DNA of 64,000 nucleotides from positions 1-64,000 of the forward strand of contig DUDB01000080.1 in NCBI GenBank assembly GCA_012959525.1. The letters are read 5' to 3'. This DNA is from Planctomycetota bacterium. GTDB lineage: Bacteria; Planctomycetota; UBA1135; GCA-002686595. This document shows positions 17,909 through 27,497 of the stretch, in pieces. How positions within the stretch are numbered: the stretch's first letter is position 1; each line of letters opens with the position of its first letter. The notes below the pieces were generated by a model. That model was not told where the DNA came from. It was given only the letters and a program-made list of their open reading frames with translations, and made no database searches. A program made the position numbers and the translations under genes.

Positions 17909-19588
17909 CTACCAGCGCGTCGGCTCGTAGTCCTTCAGGAACTGACCCCAGCAGTGCACGCCGGTGTTGAATCCGGTGATGATGGGGTCGAGGACCCGCG
18001 CGGCTCCGTCCACGGAGTCCAGGGGCGGTGCGAAGCGTTGCGAGTGTTCTTTTTCGACGGCCTGCTCGAAGGGGTCTTCGTCCGTGACCCAGCCGGTGTC
18101 CACGCTGTTCATGTGGATGCCGCTCTTGAAGTAGTCCGCCGCCGAGGTGCGGGTCATCATGTTGAGCGCGGCCTTGGCCATGTTGGTGTGGGGATGGCGC
18201 GTGGTCTTGAAGGTGCGATAGAACTGGCCCTCCATGGCGGAGACGTTGACCACGTGCTTGTCAGTGCTCTCGATCCTGGCCATCAGGGGCTTGAGCTTCG
18301 CCGTCAGGACGAAGGGCGCCACGGAGTTCACCAACTGCACCTCGATCAACTCCACGGTGGGGACCTCGTTCAGCTCCATGCGCCAGGAGTTCTTGCGCCG
18401 CAGGTCGAGTTGCTGACCCTCGCCGTCCAGCATGCTCTCGGGGAAGAACTTCGCCTGATCCGCTTCACCAAGGAGGTCGAGCTGGCTCATGCCTGCCGCA
18501 CGGGTCAGACCCTGGAGTTCTGTTGAAGTACTCCCTGTTTGAAGTGTGGCGTTCGGTGCCGCACTCTCCTCCCCGGTCGGGAGTTGAGTCGCCCCCCCCG
18601 TCACCTGGGGGGCCGCCTTCAGGTCGTGGATCAGGTTCTCGTGCTTGTGCACCAGCGCCCGCGCCTCAGGGGGCAGATCTTCATAGATCTCCGACTCCAT
18701 CAGATGTGCGCTGTAGGCCGGTGGCCGACGCACGGTCTGGCAGGCGTTGTGGATCAGAAAGTCCAAGCGCTCGAAGTCCTCGTTCACGTGAGCCGCGAAG
18801 GCCTCGACGCTGGGCGTGTGGCGCAGGTCCAGGCCGTAGATGTGCAGGCGCTCCCGCCATTCTGCGGAGTCGGGCTCGGCGGCGAAGCGTCTGGCCGAAT
18901 CGCACGGGAAGCGGGTCGTGGCGATCAGGCTCGCTCCTGCGCGCAGGAGCATGAGGGACGCCTCGTAGCCGATCTTCACCCGCGATCCGGTGACGAGGGC
19001 CACGCGCCCCGAGAGGTCCGCCGTCTGATGGCGCTTGGCCCAGTTGAGCTCGGCGCACTCCGGACACATGGCGTCGTAGTGGGGGTGCAGGTCCTGGTAG
19101 TCCTCCTTGCAGATGTAGCAGCGCGCCGGCTCCTCCAGTCGCCTTGCCGCCTGCTCGCCTTCTTTCGGTTGCCAGGCCTGCTTCTCCAGCAGGTCCCGGT
19201 CCCGCTCGCTGATGTCGAGGCTGGGGGGCGCCACCGGATAACGCAGGGAGCGCTTGAGTGCGCGATTGCTCGTGGCGTTCAGGGCGGCATCGTCCACGCT
19301 GCGCACCTGTTCACGCGCTCTCTTGCGGCGCGCGTTGCTGAAGACGCGCCGTGCCTTGCGGTCGGGAAGGGCGATCAACCCGGCGGACATCCGCAACCGA
19401 TTGAGCACCTCCTCGTCCAGGGCCGCCAGTTGGCGTGGATCCTGGGCCAGGGACTCCAGCCACTTCAGGAGCTGCTCCCGCTGTTCTGCGGAGGGTGCAC
19501 CACCATCGGGAGAGTCTTGATCGGGTTCCATGGTCAGGTCGGGGGAATGGCCCCGGCGGGGGATTCTACCCCTTCCATCCCGAGTCAT
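17909..19588 (-). CDS. Atypical short-chain dehydrogenase with an N-terminal zinc-ribbon-like segment
   Basis: A 559-residue protein. Residues 1-150 are charged and helical. At 157-178 two CxxC pairs (C157/C160 and C175/C178) look like a zinc ribbon. The Rossmann domain begins at 195 with [11 protein letters not shown], followed by IATTRFP, and [16 protein letters not shown], where a plain NNAG would be usual. An insertion of about 110 residues follows. In the active site VNVSAMEG supplies Ser, but the YxxxK motif reads TNMAK (T468, K472), so the catalytic Tyr is replaced. The start at 19588 overlaps the propeller gene's stop (ATGA); the ATG at 19531 is an alternative. Possibly an NAD(P)-binding protein with altered chemistry. 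Confidence 0.75.
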   Translation of the reverse strand: MTRDGRGRIPRRGHSPDLTMEPDQDSPDGGAPSAEQREQLLKWLESLAQDPRQLAALDEEVLNRLRMSAGLIALPDRKARRVFSNARRKRAREQVRSVDDAALNATSNRALKRSLRYPVAPPSLDISERDRDLLEKQAWQPKEGEQAARRLEEPARCYICKEDYQDLHPHYDAMCPECAELNWAKRHQTADLSGRVALVTGSRVKIGYEASLMLLRAGASLIATTRFPCDSARRFAAEPDSAEWRERLHIYGLDLRHTPSVEAFAAHVNEDFERLDFLIHNACQTVRRPPAYSAHLMESEIYEDLPPEARALVHKHENLIHDLKAAPQVTGGATQLPTGEESAAPNATLQTGSTSTELQGLTRAAGMSQLDLLGEADQAKFFPESMLDGEGQQLDLRRKNSWRMELNEVPTVELIEVQLVNSVAPFVLTAKLKPLMARIESTDKHVVNVSAMEGQFYRTFKTTRHPHTNMAKAALNMMTRTSAADYFKSGIHMNSVDTGWVTDEDPFEQAVEKEHSQRFAPPLDSVDGAARVLDPIITGFNTGVHCWGQFLKDYEPTRW

Positions 19589-20931
19589 CTTCCCCCGGCC
19601 ATCTTCCCCGAGGACTCTTCTGAGAGGCAGTACAGGTGTCGCTCGCCCCGCAGGATAAGGTCGCGCCCCACCAGCGCGGCCGAGGCGCTGAAGGAGTCGT
19701 CGAGCCGATTCACGGCGAGCACCTCGGGGTTGCCATCGGTGTGGCTCAGTACCAGCGTGGCACCATCACGGTCGGTGATGTAGACGCGCCCCGCCGCCGC
19801 GACCGGACTGGAGTAGATGTTGTACATGCCCTCCAAGCGGAAAGGCCCGGCGGGTTCGGAGCCGGTCTGCACGTGCACCCTTGAGAGCACGCCCTGGTAG
19901 TGACTCAGGTAATAGACCCAGTGACCGTGGAGTAGGGGGGAGGGCACGTAGGGTGTCCCACGCTTGCGTGTCCAGGCCACGTGCTCGCCGCCGGTCAGGT
20001 CTCCGCTCGCTCCCTCAAGACCGATGGCGATCAGGGACTTCTTCTCGTAGCTGCTACCCAGAATGACCATGCCATGGCCGACCACGGGGGAGGCGACGAC
20101 ATTGTTGGAGAGGCCGCCGCACTCCCAGATTTGCTTGCCCGTCTTCAGGTCGTACCCGCGGGCACGGTTTGTGCCGCTCACGATCACTTGAGTCGTCTCG
20201 CCCACCTGCGCGATTGCTGGCGAGGCCCAGGACGTGACCTCATCGCGCTCTGCCCGCCAGAGCTCTTCGCCGTTCGATCGATTGAGGGCCACAACAAACG
20301 ATGCGCCCTCGTGGTCCCAGTTGACGACCAGGGTCCCACCGTGGAGCACAGGGGAAGATCCCTCCCCGTGCCCGTGCTTGACCTGCATCTGTCCAAGGTC
20401 CCGCGACCAGAGAAGCTTGCCGTCATGGGTGTAGCCGAAGAGGCCGTTGGAGCCGAAGTGCGCCACGAACACCTCGCCGTCCACCACGGGTGAGCTGGAG
20501 GCCAGGGTGCCGGAGACGTGAGCGCCCGCATGGGGAAGGACCTCGCGTGCCGTCTGTTGCCAGAGGACTTCTCCCGATTCGCGATCCAGGCACAGGGCCA
20601 CGAAGCGCTGCTTGCGCGTGAGGGGCGCGTTGTCGTGAGCTCCCGGCGCATCATCGGGAACGGGTGGCAGCTCCTCGCCCACGGGGATGGCCGCGGTCAC
20701 GAAGATGCGCTGGCCCCAGACCACCGGTGAGCCGTGACCCGCCCCGGGCAGGGCCGTCTTCCAGCGCACGTTCTTGTCCTCGCTCCACGAGAGCGGCGGG
20801 TCCGCGCTGGGGGCCGAACCATTACCCAGGGGACCGCGCCAGCCCGGCCAGTTGACGGTTTGCTCGCTCGCCACCCCGTTCTGGGTGAAGCCCGTGAGCG
20901 GAACCAGCGCCATGAGAAGGGAACACCACAT
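19585..20931 (-). CDS. Exported PQQ-type beta-propeller protein
   Basis: A 448-residue protein with a signal peptide ([18 protein letters not shown]) and then [11 protein letters not shown], a motif that opens many planctomycete PQQ-like propellers. Repeated blade sequences follow, such as [45 protein letters not shown] and [15 protein letters not shown]. Known relatives are mostly unassigned exported proteins; no quinoprotein dehydrogenase active-site ligands were recognised, so enzyme activity should not be assumed. It overlaps the downstream SDR gene by four bases and is divergent from the PLP decarboxylase across only 44 bases that contain an inverted repeat. Confidence 0.85.
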   Translation of the reverse strand: MWCSLLMALVPLTGFTQNGVASEQTVNWPGWRGPLGNGSAPSADPPLSWSEDKNVRWKTALPGAGHGSPVVWGQRIFVTAAIPVGEELPPVPDDAPGAHDNAPLTRKQRFVALCLDRESGEVLWQQTAREVLPHAGAHVSGTLASSSPVVDGEVFVAHFGSNGLFGYTHDGKLLWSRDLGQMQVKHGHGEGSSPVLHGGTLVVNWDHEGASFVVALNRSNGEELWRAERDEVTSWASPAIAQVGETTQVIVSGTNRARGYDLKTGKQIWECGGLSNNVVASPVVGHGMVILGSSYEKKSLIAIGLEGASGDLTGGEHVAWTRKRGTPYVPSPLLHGHWVYYLSHYQGVLSRVHVQTGSEPAGPFRLEGMYNIYSSPVAAAGRVYITDRDGATLVLSHTDGNPEVLAVNRLDDSFSASAALVGRDLILRGERHLYCLSEESSGKMAGGR

Positions 20932-20936
20932 ACCTG

Positions 20937-20962
20937 CGCTACGATACCACGGCGGCGTAGCG
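20937..20962. promoter_or_regulatory. Inverted repeat between divergent genes, possible operator
   Basis: CGCTACG (20937-20943) and CGTAGCG (20956-20962) are perfect 7-base arms separated by 12 bases, in the 44-base gap between the propeller gene (starts at 20931, minus) and the decarboxylase gene (starts at 20976, plus). The position is right for a shared operator or a hairpin in the leaders, but no regulator is encoded nearby and chance cannot be excluded. Confidence 0.3.
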
Positions 20963-20975
20963 TACTCTCCCCGCC

Positions 20976-22385
20976 ATGACCAGGCCTCTGCCCCAACCCA
21001 GTGCCCCCCTGGACCTCGACGCCGCCCGCATGGAGCGTCTGACGGAGCAGGCCAACCGATTCGTCATCGATCACCTGACAATCCTCGGTGAGCAGCCTTC
21101 CTGGGACACGGAGGGGGGGGAGCGTCTTGGTCAAGAGCTGACGCGCCCCCTACCCGAAGCGGGTCGTCCCTTCGAGGAGACCCTGGACGACATGGGTCGC
21201 GCCATCGCCAAGTCCTACAACACCGCGTCGGGTAGCTACATGGCCTACATCCCCGGCGGCGGCTTGTATCCTGCCGCGTTGGCGGACTACGTCGCCTCGG
21301 CCACCAATCGCTACGTGGGCATGCATGACGCCGCGCCGGCGTTGGTGGCCATCGAGCTCATGGCCATCGATTGGTTGCGGGAGTTCGTCGGCTACCCGGA
21401 GGGAGCCGAGGGACTGCTCACAACCGGAGGCACCCTCTCGACTCTGGTGGCGCTGGTGACCGCGCGCACGGTGCGCCTGGGGGACGACATGGCAGGTGCC
21501 ACCTACTACACCTCGGAGCAGGCCCACAGCTGCATCGCCAAGACGGCGCGCCTGGTGGGGCTGCCCAGCGCGGGCCTGCGGCTCATCCCGACCGACGAGC
21601 GTCTGCGCATGGATCCCGCCGCGCTGGCCGAGCAGGTCGCCGCCGATCGCGTCGAGGGCCTGCGACCCTTCCTGGTCGCGGCGACTGCGGGCACGACCAA
21701 CACGGGGGCCGTGGATCCCGTTCCGGCCATCGCGGACCTCTGCGAGAGCGAGGGGCTGTGGCTGCACGTGGACGGAGCCTACGGGGGCTTCTTTCGCGGT
21801 GTCCCCGGGGGCCACGAACTCCTCCCCGGGCTGGAGCGTGCGGACAGCCTCGTTCTCGATCCTCACAAGAGCCTGTTCCTTCCCTATGGCACTGGCTGCC
21901 TTCTGGTGCGGGAGCCCGGCCAGCTGCAGCAGGTCCACGGTTCCTCGGCGGACTACCTGCAGGATCTGACTCCGACGGCTCACAACTTCGCTGAGATGTC
22001 TCCGGAGTTGACCCGCGAAGCGCGTGGCCTGCGGGTTTGGGCAGCCATTGACTTCTACGGGGCCGAGGCCTTGCGCGATGCTCTTCGCGAGAAGCTCGAG
22101 CTTGCACAATGGCTGCATGACGAACTGTCAACCCTTGAGGGGATTGAGATGTGCGACAGCCCTCAACTCTCCGTCGTGTCCTTTCGGTTTCGGGCTCCGG
22201 ATGGGGACAGCGATGCGTTCAACGAAGCGTTGCTCCACAAGATCAATGCGCGTCGGCGGATCTTCCTGTCCTCCACCAGAATCAACGGTCAGTTCACTCT
22301 CCGAGTCTGCCTCCTACATTTCCGAACGAGCGGTCATGAAGTGAAGGTAGCGCTCACGGAGATTCAAGCAGCTGCAGCCACCTGA
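20976..22385 (+). CDS. PLP-dependent group II amino-acid decarboxylase
   Basis: A 469-residue decarboxylase of the aromatic-amino-acid/glutamate decarboxylase family. PLP-binding features are visible in order: GLLTTGGTLSTLVAL, the stacking His in EQAHSCIAK, AGTTNTGAVDP, Asp in LHVDGAYGGFF, and the Schiff-base Lys in VLDPHKSLFLPYGTG. The length is typical (about 470-490). Substrates of the family include aromatic amino acids, glutamate, 2,4-diaminobutyrate and cysteine sulfinate; the sequence alone does not decide. No operon partner: a terminator follows at 22436-22471 and the next gene runs the other way. Confidence 0.88.
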   Translation: MTRPLPQPSAPLDLDAARMERLTEQANRFVIDHLTILGEQPSWDTEGGERLGQELTRPLPEAGRPFEETLDDMGRAIAKSYNTASGSYMAYIPGGGLYPAALADYVASATNRYVGMHDAAPALVAIELMAIDWLREFVGYPEGAEGLLTTGGTLSTLVALVTARTVRLGDDMAGATYYTSEQAHSCIAKTARLVGLPSAGLRLIPTDERLRMDPAALAEQVAADRVEGLRPFLVAATAGTTNTGAVDPVPAIADLCESEGLWLHVDGAYGGFFRGVPGGHELLPGLERADSLVLDPHKSLFLPYGTGCLLVREPGQLQQVHGSSADYLQDLTPTAHNFAEMSPELTREARGLRVWAAIDFYGAEALRDALREKLELAQWLHDELSTLEGIEMCDSPQLSVVSFRFRAPDGDSDAFNEALLHKINARRRIFLSSTRINGQFTLRVCLLHFRTSGHEVKVALTEIQAAAAT

Positions 22386-22435
22386 CATGTACAGCATCCG
22401 TGGGCACTCAGCGACCGTGCGCGGATGGCAAACAG

Positions 22436-22471
22436 AAAAGCGCACCCCGCCAGGTGGCGAGGTGCGCTTTT
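22436..22471. terminator. Bidirectional intrinsic terminator
   Basis: AAAAGCGCACC (22436-22446) pairs perfectly with GGTGCGCTTTT (22461-22471). The loop itself folds (CGCC/GGCG around AGGT). Each strand ends the stem with a run of four T, so it can stop transcription from both the decarboxylase gene (ending at 22385) and the converging FG-GAP gene (ending at 22491). Confidence 0.85.
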
Positions 22472-22490
22472 GAAATCTGCAGTTGCTCTG

Positions 22491-24104
22491 TTACTTGAAG
22501 GTGATGGAAACAGCTTCCGAGAAACCAGTGGGCATGCCACCCATGTTGCGGTGCCAGTACTGGAAGTTCCAGGTTTGGCCAGCGAGGATCGTCGCACCAC
22601 CTGAGCTGGGGATGCCGAAGCTCGGACCACCGGTGAGGGTGGAGGAAATATCCGTAACGAACATGCCCATCATGTCGGTCATGCCCGTGTCCTTGGTGTA
22701 GCGGCCGATGGCCGCGCCGGCGAGGCAGAGGTTGCCACTGGCACCGAAGAGCGCGCCATCAATAATGCTGTTGCCCGAACCAATCAGGAGGTAAGTGAAC
22801 TGGTTCATCGGAGCACCCATCATCATCAAGTTGACCGGGCCGCCGAGGTCGCATCCCGAGGGAGTCAGGGTCGCCGCGTTGAGCGTACTCCCATCAGCCA
22901 CGGTGCAGAACTTGTTCCAGCAGGGAGGAGCCAGATCGTACTCATAGGCCGATCCCGCGTTCATGATGACGTCGTCGTCGTACACCGAGCCGACCACCAG
23001 GCCAGCTCCGCTGACGTCGATGCTGGATCCGTACAGGTCGCTCATCGCGGCGTCCGAAGCAAGAATCTTGTACTCCTGCAACTGAGTGGCGAAGTCAAAC
23101 ACGTAGACGGAGCCGGCGTTCATCGTGGCGTCGTCGTCGAAGGGGGCGCCCATGGCGACCCGACCACCGTCAAAGCTCACGGAGTATCCGAACTCATCGT
23201 TGGCGTCTCCATCAGTGGCCGTGAACTTGCCCATCTGCATGTTCATTCCCAGGTGGAACAGGTAGACGGCACCCGTGTCCATGTCGCCCGTTGATAGGCG
23301 GTCGTGCTTATGAGAGGAGATGATGGCGTTGCTGCCCTCAAGGTCCACCATCCAACCGAAACGGTCCCCAGTCATCATGTCCATGGGCTCAAACTTGTGG
23401 GTTTGCGCCCCGGTCGTCGCGTCGAAGACATAGGCTGCACCGTGGTCACCATGAAGGTCCGCACCGACGAGCACACTGTTGCCCGAGATGGAGACCGACC
23501 AGCCCATCATGTCGCCCGCAGATCCATCGGAGGCAGTCAGAGAGTGCAGCTGCGTCGACGTGGCGACGTCAAAGACAAAGGCCTCGCCAGAGTCGACACC
23601 CATGGGGTCACGGGTATAGGCGCCAACGGCCGCGATGCCGTTGTCGATGTCCACGCCAATACCGAAGTGGCCCATCATGACCATCGTGTTGGGAACAAGG
23701 CGTCCGACTTCGAGGCCGGTGGTCAGGTCATAGACGTATACCGCGCCCACCATGTTCATGCCCATCACATCGTGATGGGGGGAGCCCACCAAGAGAGTGT
23801 CTCCTTCGATGGCCAGGTCGAATCCAAACTTGTCGCCAGAACCGCCATCGGCGGGCTGCAAGATGTAGAGCTCCATGCCCATAGTCCTGTCGTAGACATA
23901 GACGGCGCCCGTATCGACTCCGTTGACCACGGCATTGCGAGCACTGACTACGACGTAATTGCCCTCGACGACTACGGAATGGCCAAAGGCATCGCCCATT
24001 CCGGCGTTGGAAGCAACGTATTTACGAGTCTGCGTCTGGCCCGTTGCGAGACCGGTGACCAAAGCGCCGGCGGCACAGAGTGAGAGAAAGCGGTTGTGTT
24101 TCAT
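22491..24104 (-). CDS. Methionine-rich secreted FG-GAP repeat protein
   Basis: A 537-residue exoprotein. A signal peptide (FLSLCAAGALVTGLATG) is followed by about seven blades of an integrin-like FG-GAP propeller, each with GDxFGxSVxxxGxxxxVG and GAVYVYD-like strands, to about residue 400. A separate C-terminal domain of about 125 residues starts around PPCWNKFCTVADGS and ends WNFQYWHRNMGG...VSITFK; I know such tails from secreted planctomycete proteins, and they may mediate export or anchoring. Methionine is unusually common (35 of 537), clustered in the loops as MMMGAPM, MNMQMG and MTDMMGM. No Shine-Dalgarno sequence precedes the ATG. Role unknown; adhesion or metal binding are possibilities. 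Confidence 0.8.
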   Translation of the reverse strand: MKHNRFLSLCAAGALVTGLATGQTQTRKYVASNAGMGDAFGHSVVVEGNYVVVSARNAVVNGVDTGAVYVYDRTMGMELYILQPADGGSGDKFGFDLAIEGDTLLVGSPHHDVMGMNMVGAVYVYDLTTGLEVGRLVPNTMVMMGHFGIGVDIDNGIAAVGAYTRDPMGVDSGEAFVFDVATSTQLHSLTASDGSAGDMMGWSVSISGNSVLVGADLHGDHGAAYVFDATTGAQTHKFEPMDMMTGDRFGWMVDLEGSNAIISSHKHDRLSTGDMDTGAVYLFHLGMNMQMGKFTATDGDANDEFGYSVSFDGGRVAMGAPFDDDATMNAGSVYVFDFATQLQEYKILASDAAMSDLYGSSIDVSGAGLVVGSVYDDDVIMNAGSAYEYDLAPPCWNKFCTVADGSTLNAATLTPSGCDLGGPVNLMMMGAPMNQFTYLLIGSGNSIIDGALFGASGNLCLAGAAIGRYTKDTGMTDMMGMFVTDISSTLTGGPSFGIPSSGGATILAGQTWNFQYWHRNMGGMPTGFSEAVSITFK

Positions 24105-24695
24105 TGCTAGAGGAGGGCTTGGAGGTTTGCGAATAACGCCAGCGAATCTTGGCGCGAGAATGCATGTAAGCAGAATGTCAGGGCCGCTTCCTGGACGGCT
24201 CCTGATGCAGTAAGGGGGCCGAGTGAAGTGCCAGTTTGCTAAGTATATCTCCGCACCTGAAAACAGGGCTGTTTTTTAGCTGACCCGTAAGAAACGCCAT
24301 GTACGCGGCCTTTTGGCCGTTCTGTCGGTGTCTGGGTGGGCTCTTGGCCTACGCTTGTCCCTCTTTGATGTTGCGGATCGTCCGTGCCGGGGGAAATCAC
24401 GTCGAGCCCCTCCACGCCATCCTGCCTTGTGTACCCAACCCTCTTCTGGGCACGATTATTCTCAGGGGTAGGGTCCGGGAGGGCCTCCACCGGAGGAGAC
24501 CATCTAATGGTCTAGGGAGGCCGGATCGAGGCGAGACCTGGACCGGCACGGGCCGGGACGGCGGAGGCGTTCGGGCTGAGGTGCCACCATGACCCTCCAC
24601 AAGGATGCACTCTTTACGCCAAGTCCAGTCCGGGGTCATCCAAAGGGGGCCTCAGGGAACCTTGTTGGTCGACATCTCCCACCCAAGTATCTAAC
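24105..24695. other. 591-base non-coding divergent region
   Basis: No convincing gene: short frames here lack family features. It should hold the promoters of the divergent FG-GAP gene (minus) and the AddB-like gene (plus). It contains AAAACA/TGTTTT around GGGC followed by two further T (24260-24277), a short CGGCC-TTTT-GGCCG hairpin (24306-24319), and a GC-rich set of nested hairpins between about 24449 and 24585, listed separately. Confidence 0.6.
24482..24522 (+). ncRNA. Candidate structured RNA element with two exclusive hairpins
   Basis: GGCCTCC (24482-24488) pairs with GGAGGCC (24516-24522), enclosing AGACCAT (24497-24503) paired with ATGGTCT (24507-24513) around CTA. The left arm can instead form CCTCC-ACC-GGAGG (24484-24496). 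Outer short pairings (GGTCC with GGACC, GGCAC with GTGCC) extend the possible fold to about 24449-24585. It matches no RNA family I recognise; it could be the leader of the gene at 24696, a small RNA, or just GC-rich DNA. Confidence 0.25.
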
Positions 24696-27497
24696 TTGCC
24701 CAGCATGGGGTCCACGGTTCGCTGCTTTCTCGGTTGGGATGGCCCCGCTGTGGACCTGGCGGCTGAGTGGCTGACGCGGGAGTGCGGTGCTGACCTTGGC
24801 GGCACCGTCGTCGCGCTCCCGGGTTCCCGAGCTGGCCGCCTGCTGGTTGAGCGCCTGGGGCAGGCCCAGCCGCCTGATTGGCAGCCGCCGACCATTGTGA
24901 CGACCGGACAGCTGACCGACGAGTTCCTGCACCTGGATCGTCCCAGCGCTGCGCGCCTGGTGCGCACCCTCTCTTGGGAGCAGGCCCTGCGCCAACTCAG
25001 TGACTCGGAGCTGGGAGCCCTGGCATCCAGGCCTCCGGAGGTCCACGAGGGTGCCGCCTGGCGACGGCTGGCCAGCGAGGTGCGCGGTGTCTTCGCAACC
25101 CTCTCCGCGGAGGGGTTGGACTTTGCCACCGTAAGCGGGGAGGCGATGGGCTCCCGGAGTCGTGGCGAGCAAAGACGCTGGGAAGCTCTCTCCAGGGCGC
25201 AGACCCTGGCTGAGGACTATCTGGCCAAGGCCGAGCTGTGCGACCCGCACCGTGGCCGTCTTGCGGCTCTCCAGCGGGGAGACCTGATCGATCCGGAGAG
25301 ACCGGTTGTCCTGGTGGGGGTGGTGGATGCCATTGGGCTCGTGCGGCAGTTGGTTGAGGCGTTGGGCCAGGCTGGCGGGGTTGTTCACGCCCTGATCTTC
25401 GCGCCCGAAGAATGTAGTGAGGCCTTCGATGCGATGGGTTGCTTGGAACCCGATGCCTGGTTGGGGCGGGCTTGGACCCCGCCCCTCGATGCTTGGCATG
25501 TCGCCCTGGGCCCAGATGATCAGTCTCAGCAGGCCATTCGCTCCATTGGCCTCTGGGAGGGCAAGTACACGGCCGAGCAGATCACCATCGGAGTTGCGGA
25601 CCGTGAAGTGGCACCGTTTCTTGAACGCGCGTTTCAGGAGCAGGACGTCTTCGCCCGCGATGCCGAGGGCACCGGGCTGGGCAGTACGCCCCCGGCGCGA
25701 CTGCTCTCAGGCATTGCCAGCTTTCTGGGTCGAGGCCGATTCGCCGACCTGGCCGGACTCGTGCGGCATCCTGATCTGGAGACCTACCTGTGTGCCGGTC
25801 TGGATCTAGATGGCTACGCGGCGGGGCAGTTGTTCGATGAGTACCACAACGATCACCTTCCGGGATCCCAGCCGCGTCCCTGGTTACGGGCTCTGAGTGG
25901 TTCCAAGGTCCGGCGTAGCGAATTGGCCCAGCAACTGGGTGAGGCCGTACAGGAGTGGCTCGCCCCGTTGGGGGGGCGTCCCCGTTCATTGAGCGAGTGG
26001 GCTGGCCCGGTGCGCGACGTGTTGGGGGCGGTCTATGGAGAGCGCGAGTTCGACTCGAGCCATCCCGAACATCGCCTGCTGCGGGCAGGGCTCAGGGGGT
26101 TGGCCGAGGGACTTGAACACATCGCTGAGTTGCCCAATGCGGCCAACCCTGAAGTGGGTGCTGCGGAGGCGCTGGAAATCTTGCTGGGTGAAATCGCGGC
26201 CGAGCGGGTTCCGCCCCGTGCCGCAGCTCCAGAAGAAGCCGCCGTCGAGTTGCTTGGCTGGCTCGAGCTCGCCATGGACGAGGCCCCGGCCCTGGTGGTG
26301 ACGGGCTTCAACGAGGGCTTCATGCCCGAGGCGGTGCAGGGTGATGGGTGGCTGCCAGATGGGCTGCGCCAGGAGTTGGGACTGCCTGCCGACAAGGGGA
26401 GGCTGGCTCGCGATCTTTACACCCTCGAATGGCTTACGAACAGTCGCGAGGAATTCGTGCTGATCTCGGGACGTCGCACCCTGGACGGCGACCCCTTGCG
26501 CCCCAGCCGGCTGGCCTTCCATGGCAGCCCAGAGCAGGCGCTTGAAGGTGTACGTCACTTCCTACCCCAAGAAGATGCTGAAGTCCTGGATGCAGTGACG
26601 CCTCTGGGCCGTGCAAAGCTGAAGATGCCTCCGGTGCTAACTCCTCCCGGTGACTGGAGTGCTTCAGCCATCAGTGACTATCTAGCCTCCCCTTACATTT
26701 TCTGTCTCAGGAAGCTGGCTGGTCTCCAGACGCTGGATGATCGGGATCAGGAAATGGGGCCGATGCTGTTCGGCATCATCGGGCACGAAGTACTGAATCA
26801 GTTCGGCCAGAGTGATCTGACCGCTAGTACGGATCCCAAGGCCATCGCAAGCCTCTTGAACGCGGCCCTGGAATCCGAGTGTTCCAGGCGCTTTGGGAGT
26901 GCAGCCTTACCGGCGGTGCAGTTACAGAGCCGGCAGCTTGCCTATCGGTTGGATCTCTTTGCCCAGCGGCAGGCTGCAAGGGCCGCAGAGGGTTGGCGTA
27001 TCGAACACGTCGAGTGGGCACCCTCCGGCTCCGTGACCCTGGACGTGGATGGGCAGGATGCCACCTTTGTGGGCCGCATCGACCGGATCGACCGCCATGA
27101 GGACGGGCGCTGGGCCATCCTGGACTACAAGTTCGGGGAGAAGGCCAAGTACCCGAAGACGGAACATCTGCGCAGGGGGGAGTGGGTGAACGTTCAGCTG
27201 CCCCTCTATGCCCTCTTGGCGCGGGAGGTGATAGGGGACGTCCACCCGGAGTTGGGCTACTTCAATCTGGCGGCTACCGAGAGCGACTCCGGCGTCCAGC
27301 TTGCCAAGGAGTTTGATGGGGCGGCTCTCGATGCAGCCCTGGATGCGGCACGCCAGGTGGTCCGGGAGGTCCGTGAACAGCTATCCCGTGATGAGCCTGA
27401 TTTCGATCTAGGCCAACCCAAGATCTTCGACCCGATCCTGGCGGAGCTATGCGGACAGGGGTTGCTCACTCTTGACGGCGAGGAGGAAGAAGAGTGA
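24696..27497 (+). CDS. AddB-like PD-(D/E)XK nuclease subunit
   Basis: A 933-residue protein resembling AddB/RexB, the second subunit of a double-strand-break-processing helicase-nuclease. The N-terminal half resembles a helicase fold that has lost its Walker A motif (GSRAGRLLVERL in its place). The C-terminal 250 residues hold a RecB-family nuclease: SASAISDYLASPYIFCLRKL, FGIIGHEVLNQF, VGRIDRIDR, the metal site AILDYKFG, and NVQLPLYALL (the QxxxY motif). I do not see the four-Cys iron-sulfur cluster of Gram-positive AddB. The stop overlaps the GTG of the AddA-like gene, so the two are coupled, as expected for subunits. Calling the pair addAB is an inference. Confidence 0.8.
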   Translation: MPSMGSTVRCFLGWDGPAVDLAAEWLTRECGADLGGTVVALPGSRAGRLLVERLGQAQPPDWQPPTIVTTGQLTDEFLHLDRPSAARLVRTLSWEQALRQLSDSELGALASRPPEVHEGAAWRRLASEVRGVFATLSAEGLDFATVSGEAMGSRSRGEQRRWEALSRAQTLAEDYLAKAELCDPHRGRLAALQRGDLIDPERPVVLVGVVDAIGLVRQLVEALGQAGGVVHALIFAPEECSEAFDAMGCLEPDAWLGRAWTPPLDAWHVALGPDDQSQQAIRSIGLWEGKYTAEQITIGVADREVAPFLERAFQEQDVFARDAEGTGLGSTPPARLLSGIASFLGRGRFADLAGLVRHPDLETYLCAGLDLDGYAAGQLFDEYHNDHLPGSQPRPWLRALSGSKVRRSELAQQLGEAVQEWLAPLGGRPRSLSEWAGPVRDVLGAVYGEREFDSSHPEHRLLRAGLRGLAEGLEHIAELPNAANPEVGAAEALEILLGEIAAERVPPRAAAPEEAAVELLGWLELAMDEAPALVVTGFNEGFMPEAVQGDGWLPDGLRQELGLPADKGRLARDLYTLEWLTNSREEFVLISGRRTLDGDPLRPSRLAFHGSPEQALEGVRHFLPQEDAEVLDAVTPLGRAKLKMPPVLTPPGDWSASAISDYLASPYIFCLRKLAGLQTLDDRDQEMGPMLFGIIGHEVLNQFGQSDLTASTDPKAIASLLNAALESECSRRFGSAALPAVQLQSRQLAYRLDLFAQRQAARAAEGWRIEHVEWAPSGSVTLDVDGQDATFVGRIDRIDRHEDGRWAILDYKFGEKAKYPKTEHLRRGEWVNVQLPLYALLAREVIGDVHPELGYFNLAATESDSGVQLAKEFDGAALDAALDAARQVVREVREQLSRDEPDFDLGQPKIFDPILAELCGQGLLTLDGEEEEE

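Noticed and set aside
21150-22118. 322-codon minus-strand open frame opposite the PLP decarboxylase
   Set aside because: Composition typical of antisense high-GC sequence; the decarboxylase on the other strand has all PLP residues.
24239-24490. 83-codon minus-strand open frame in the large intergenic gap
   Set aside because: No ribosome binding site, no family similarity, hydrophilic and Pro/Arg/Gln-rich; it also overlaps the hairpin region.
24105-24695. tRNA, SRP RNA, RNase P RNA or tmRNA in the gap
   Set aside because: None of their conserved sequence blocks could be found on either strand.
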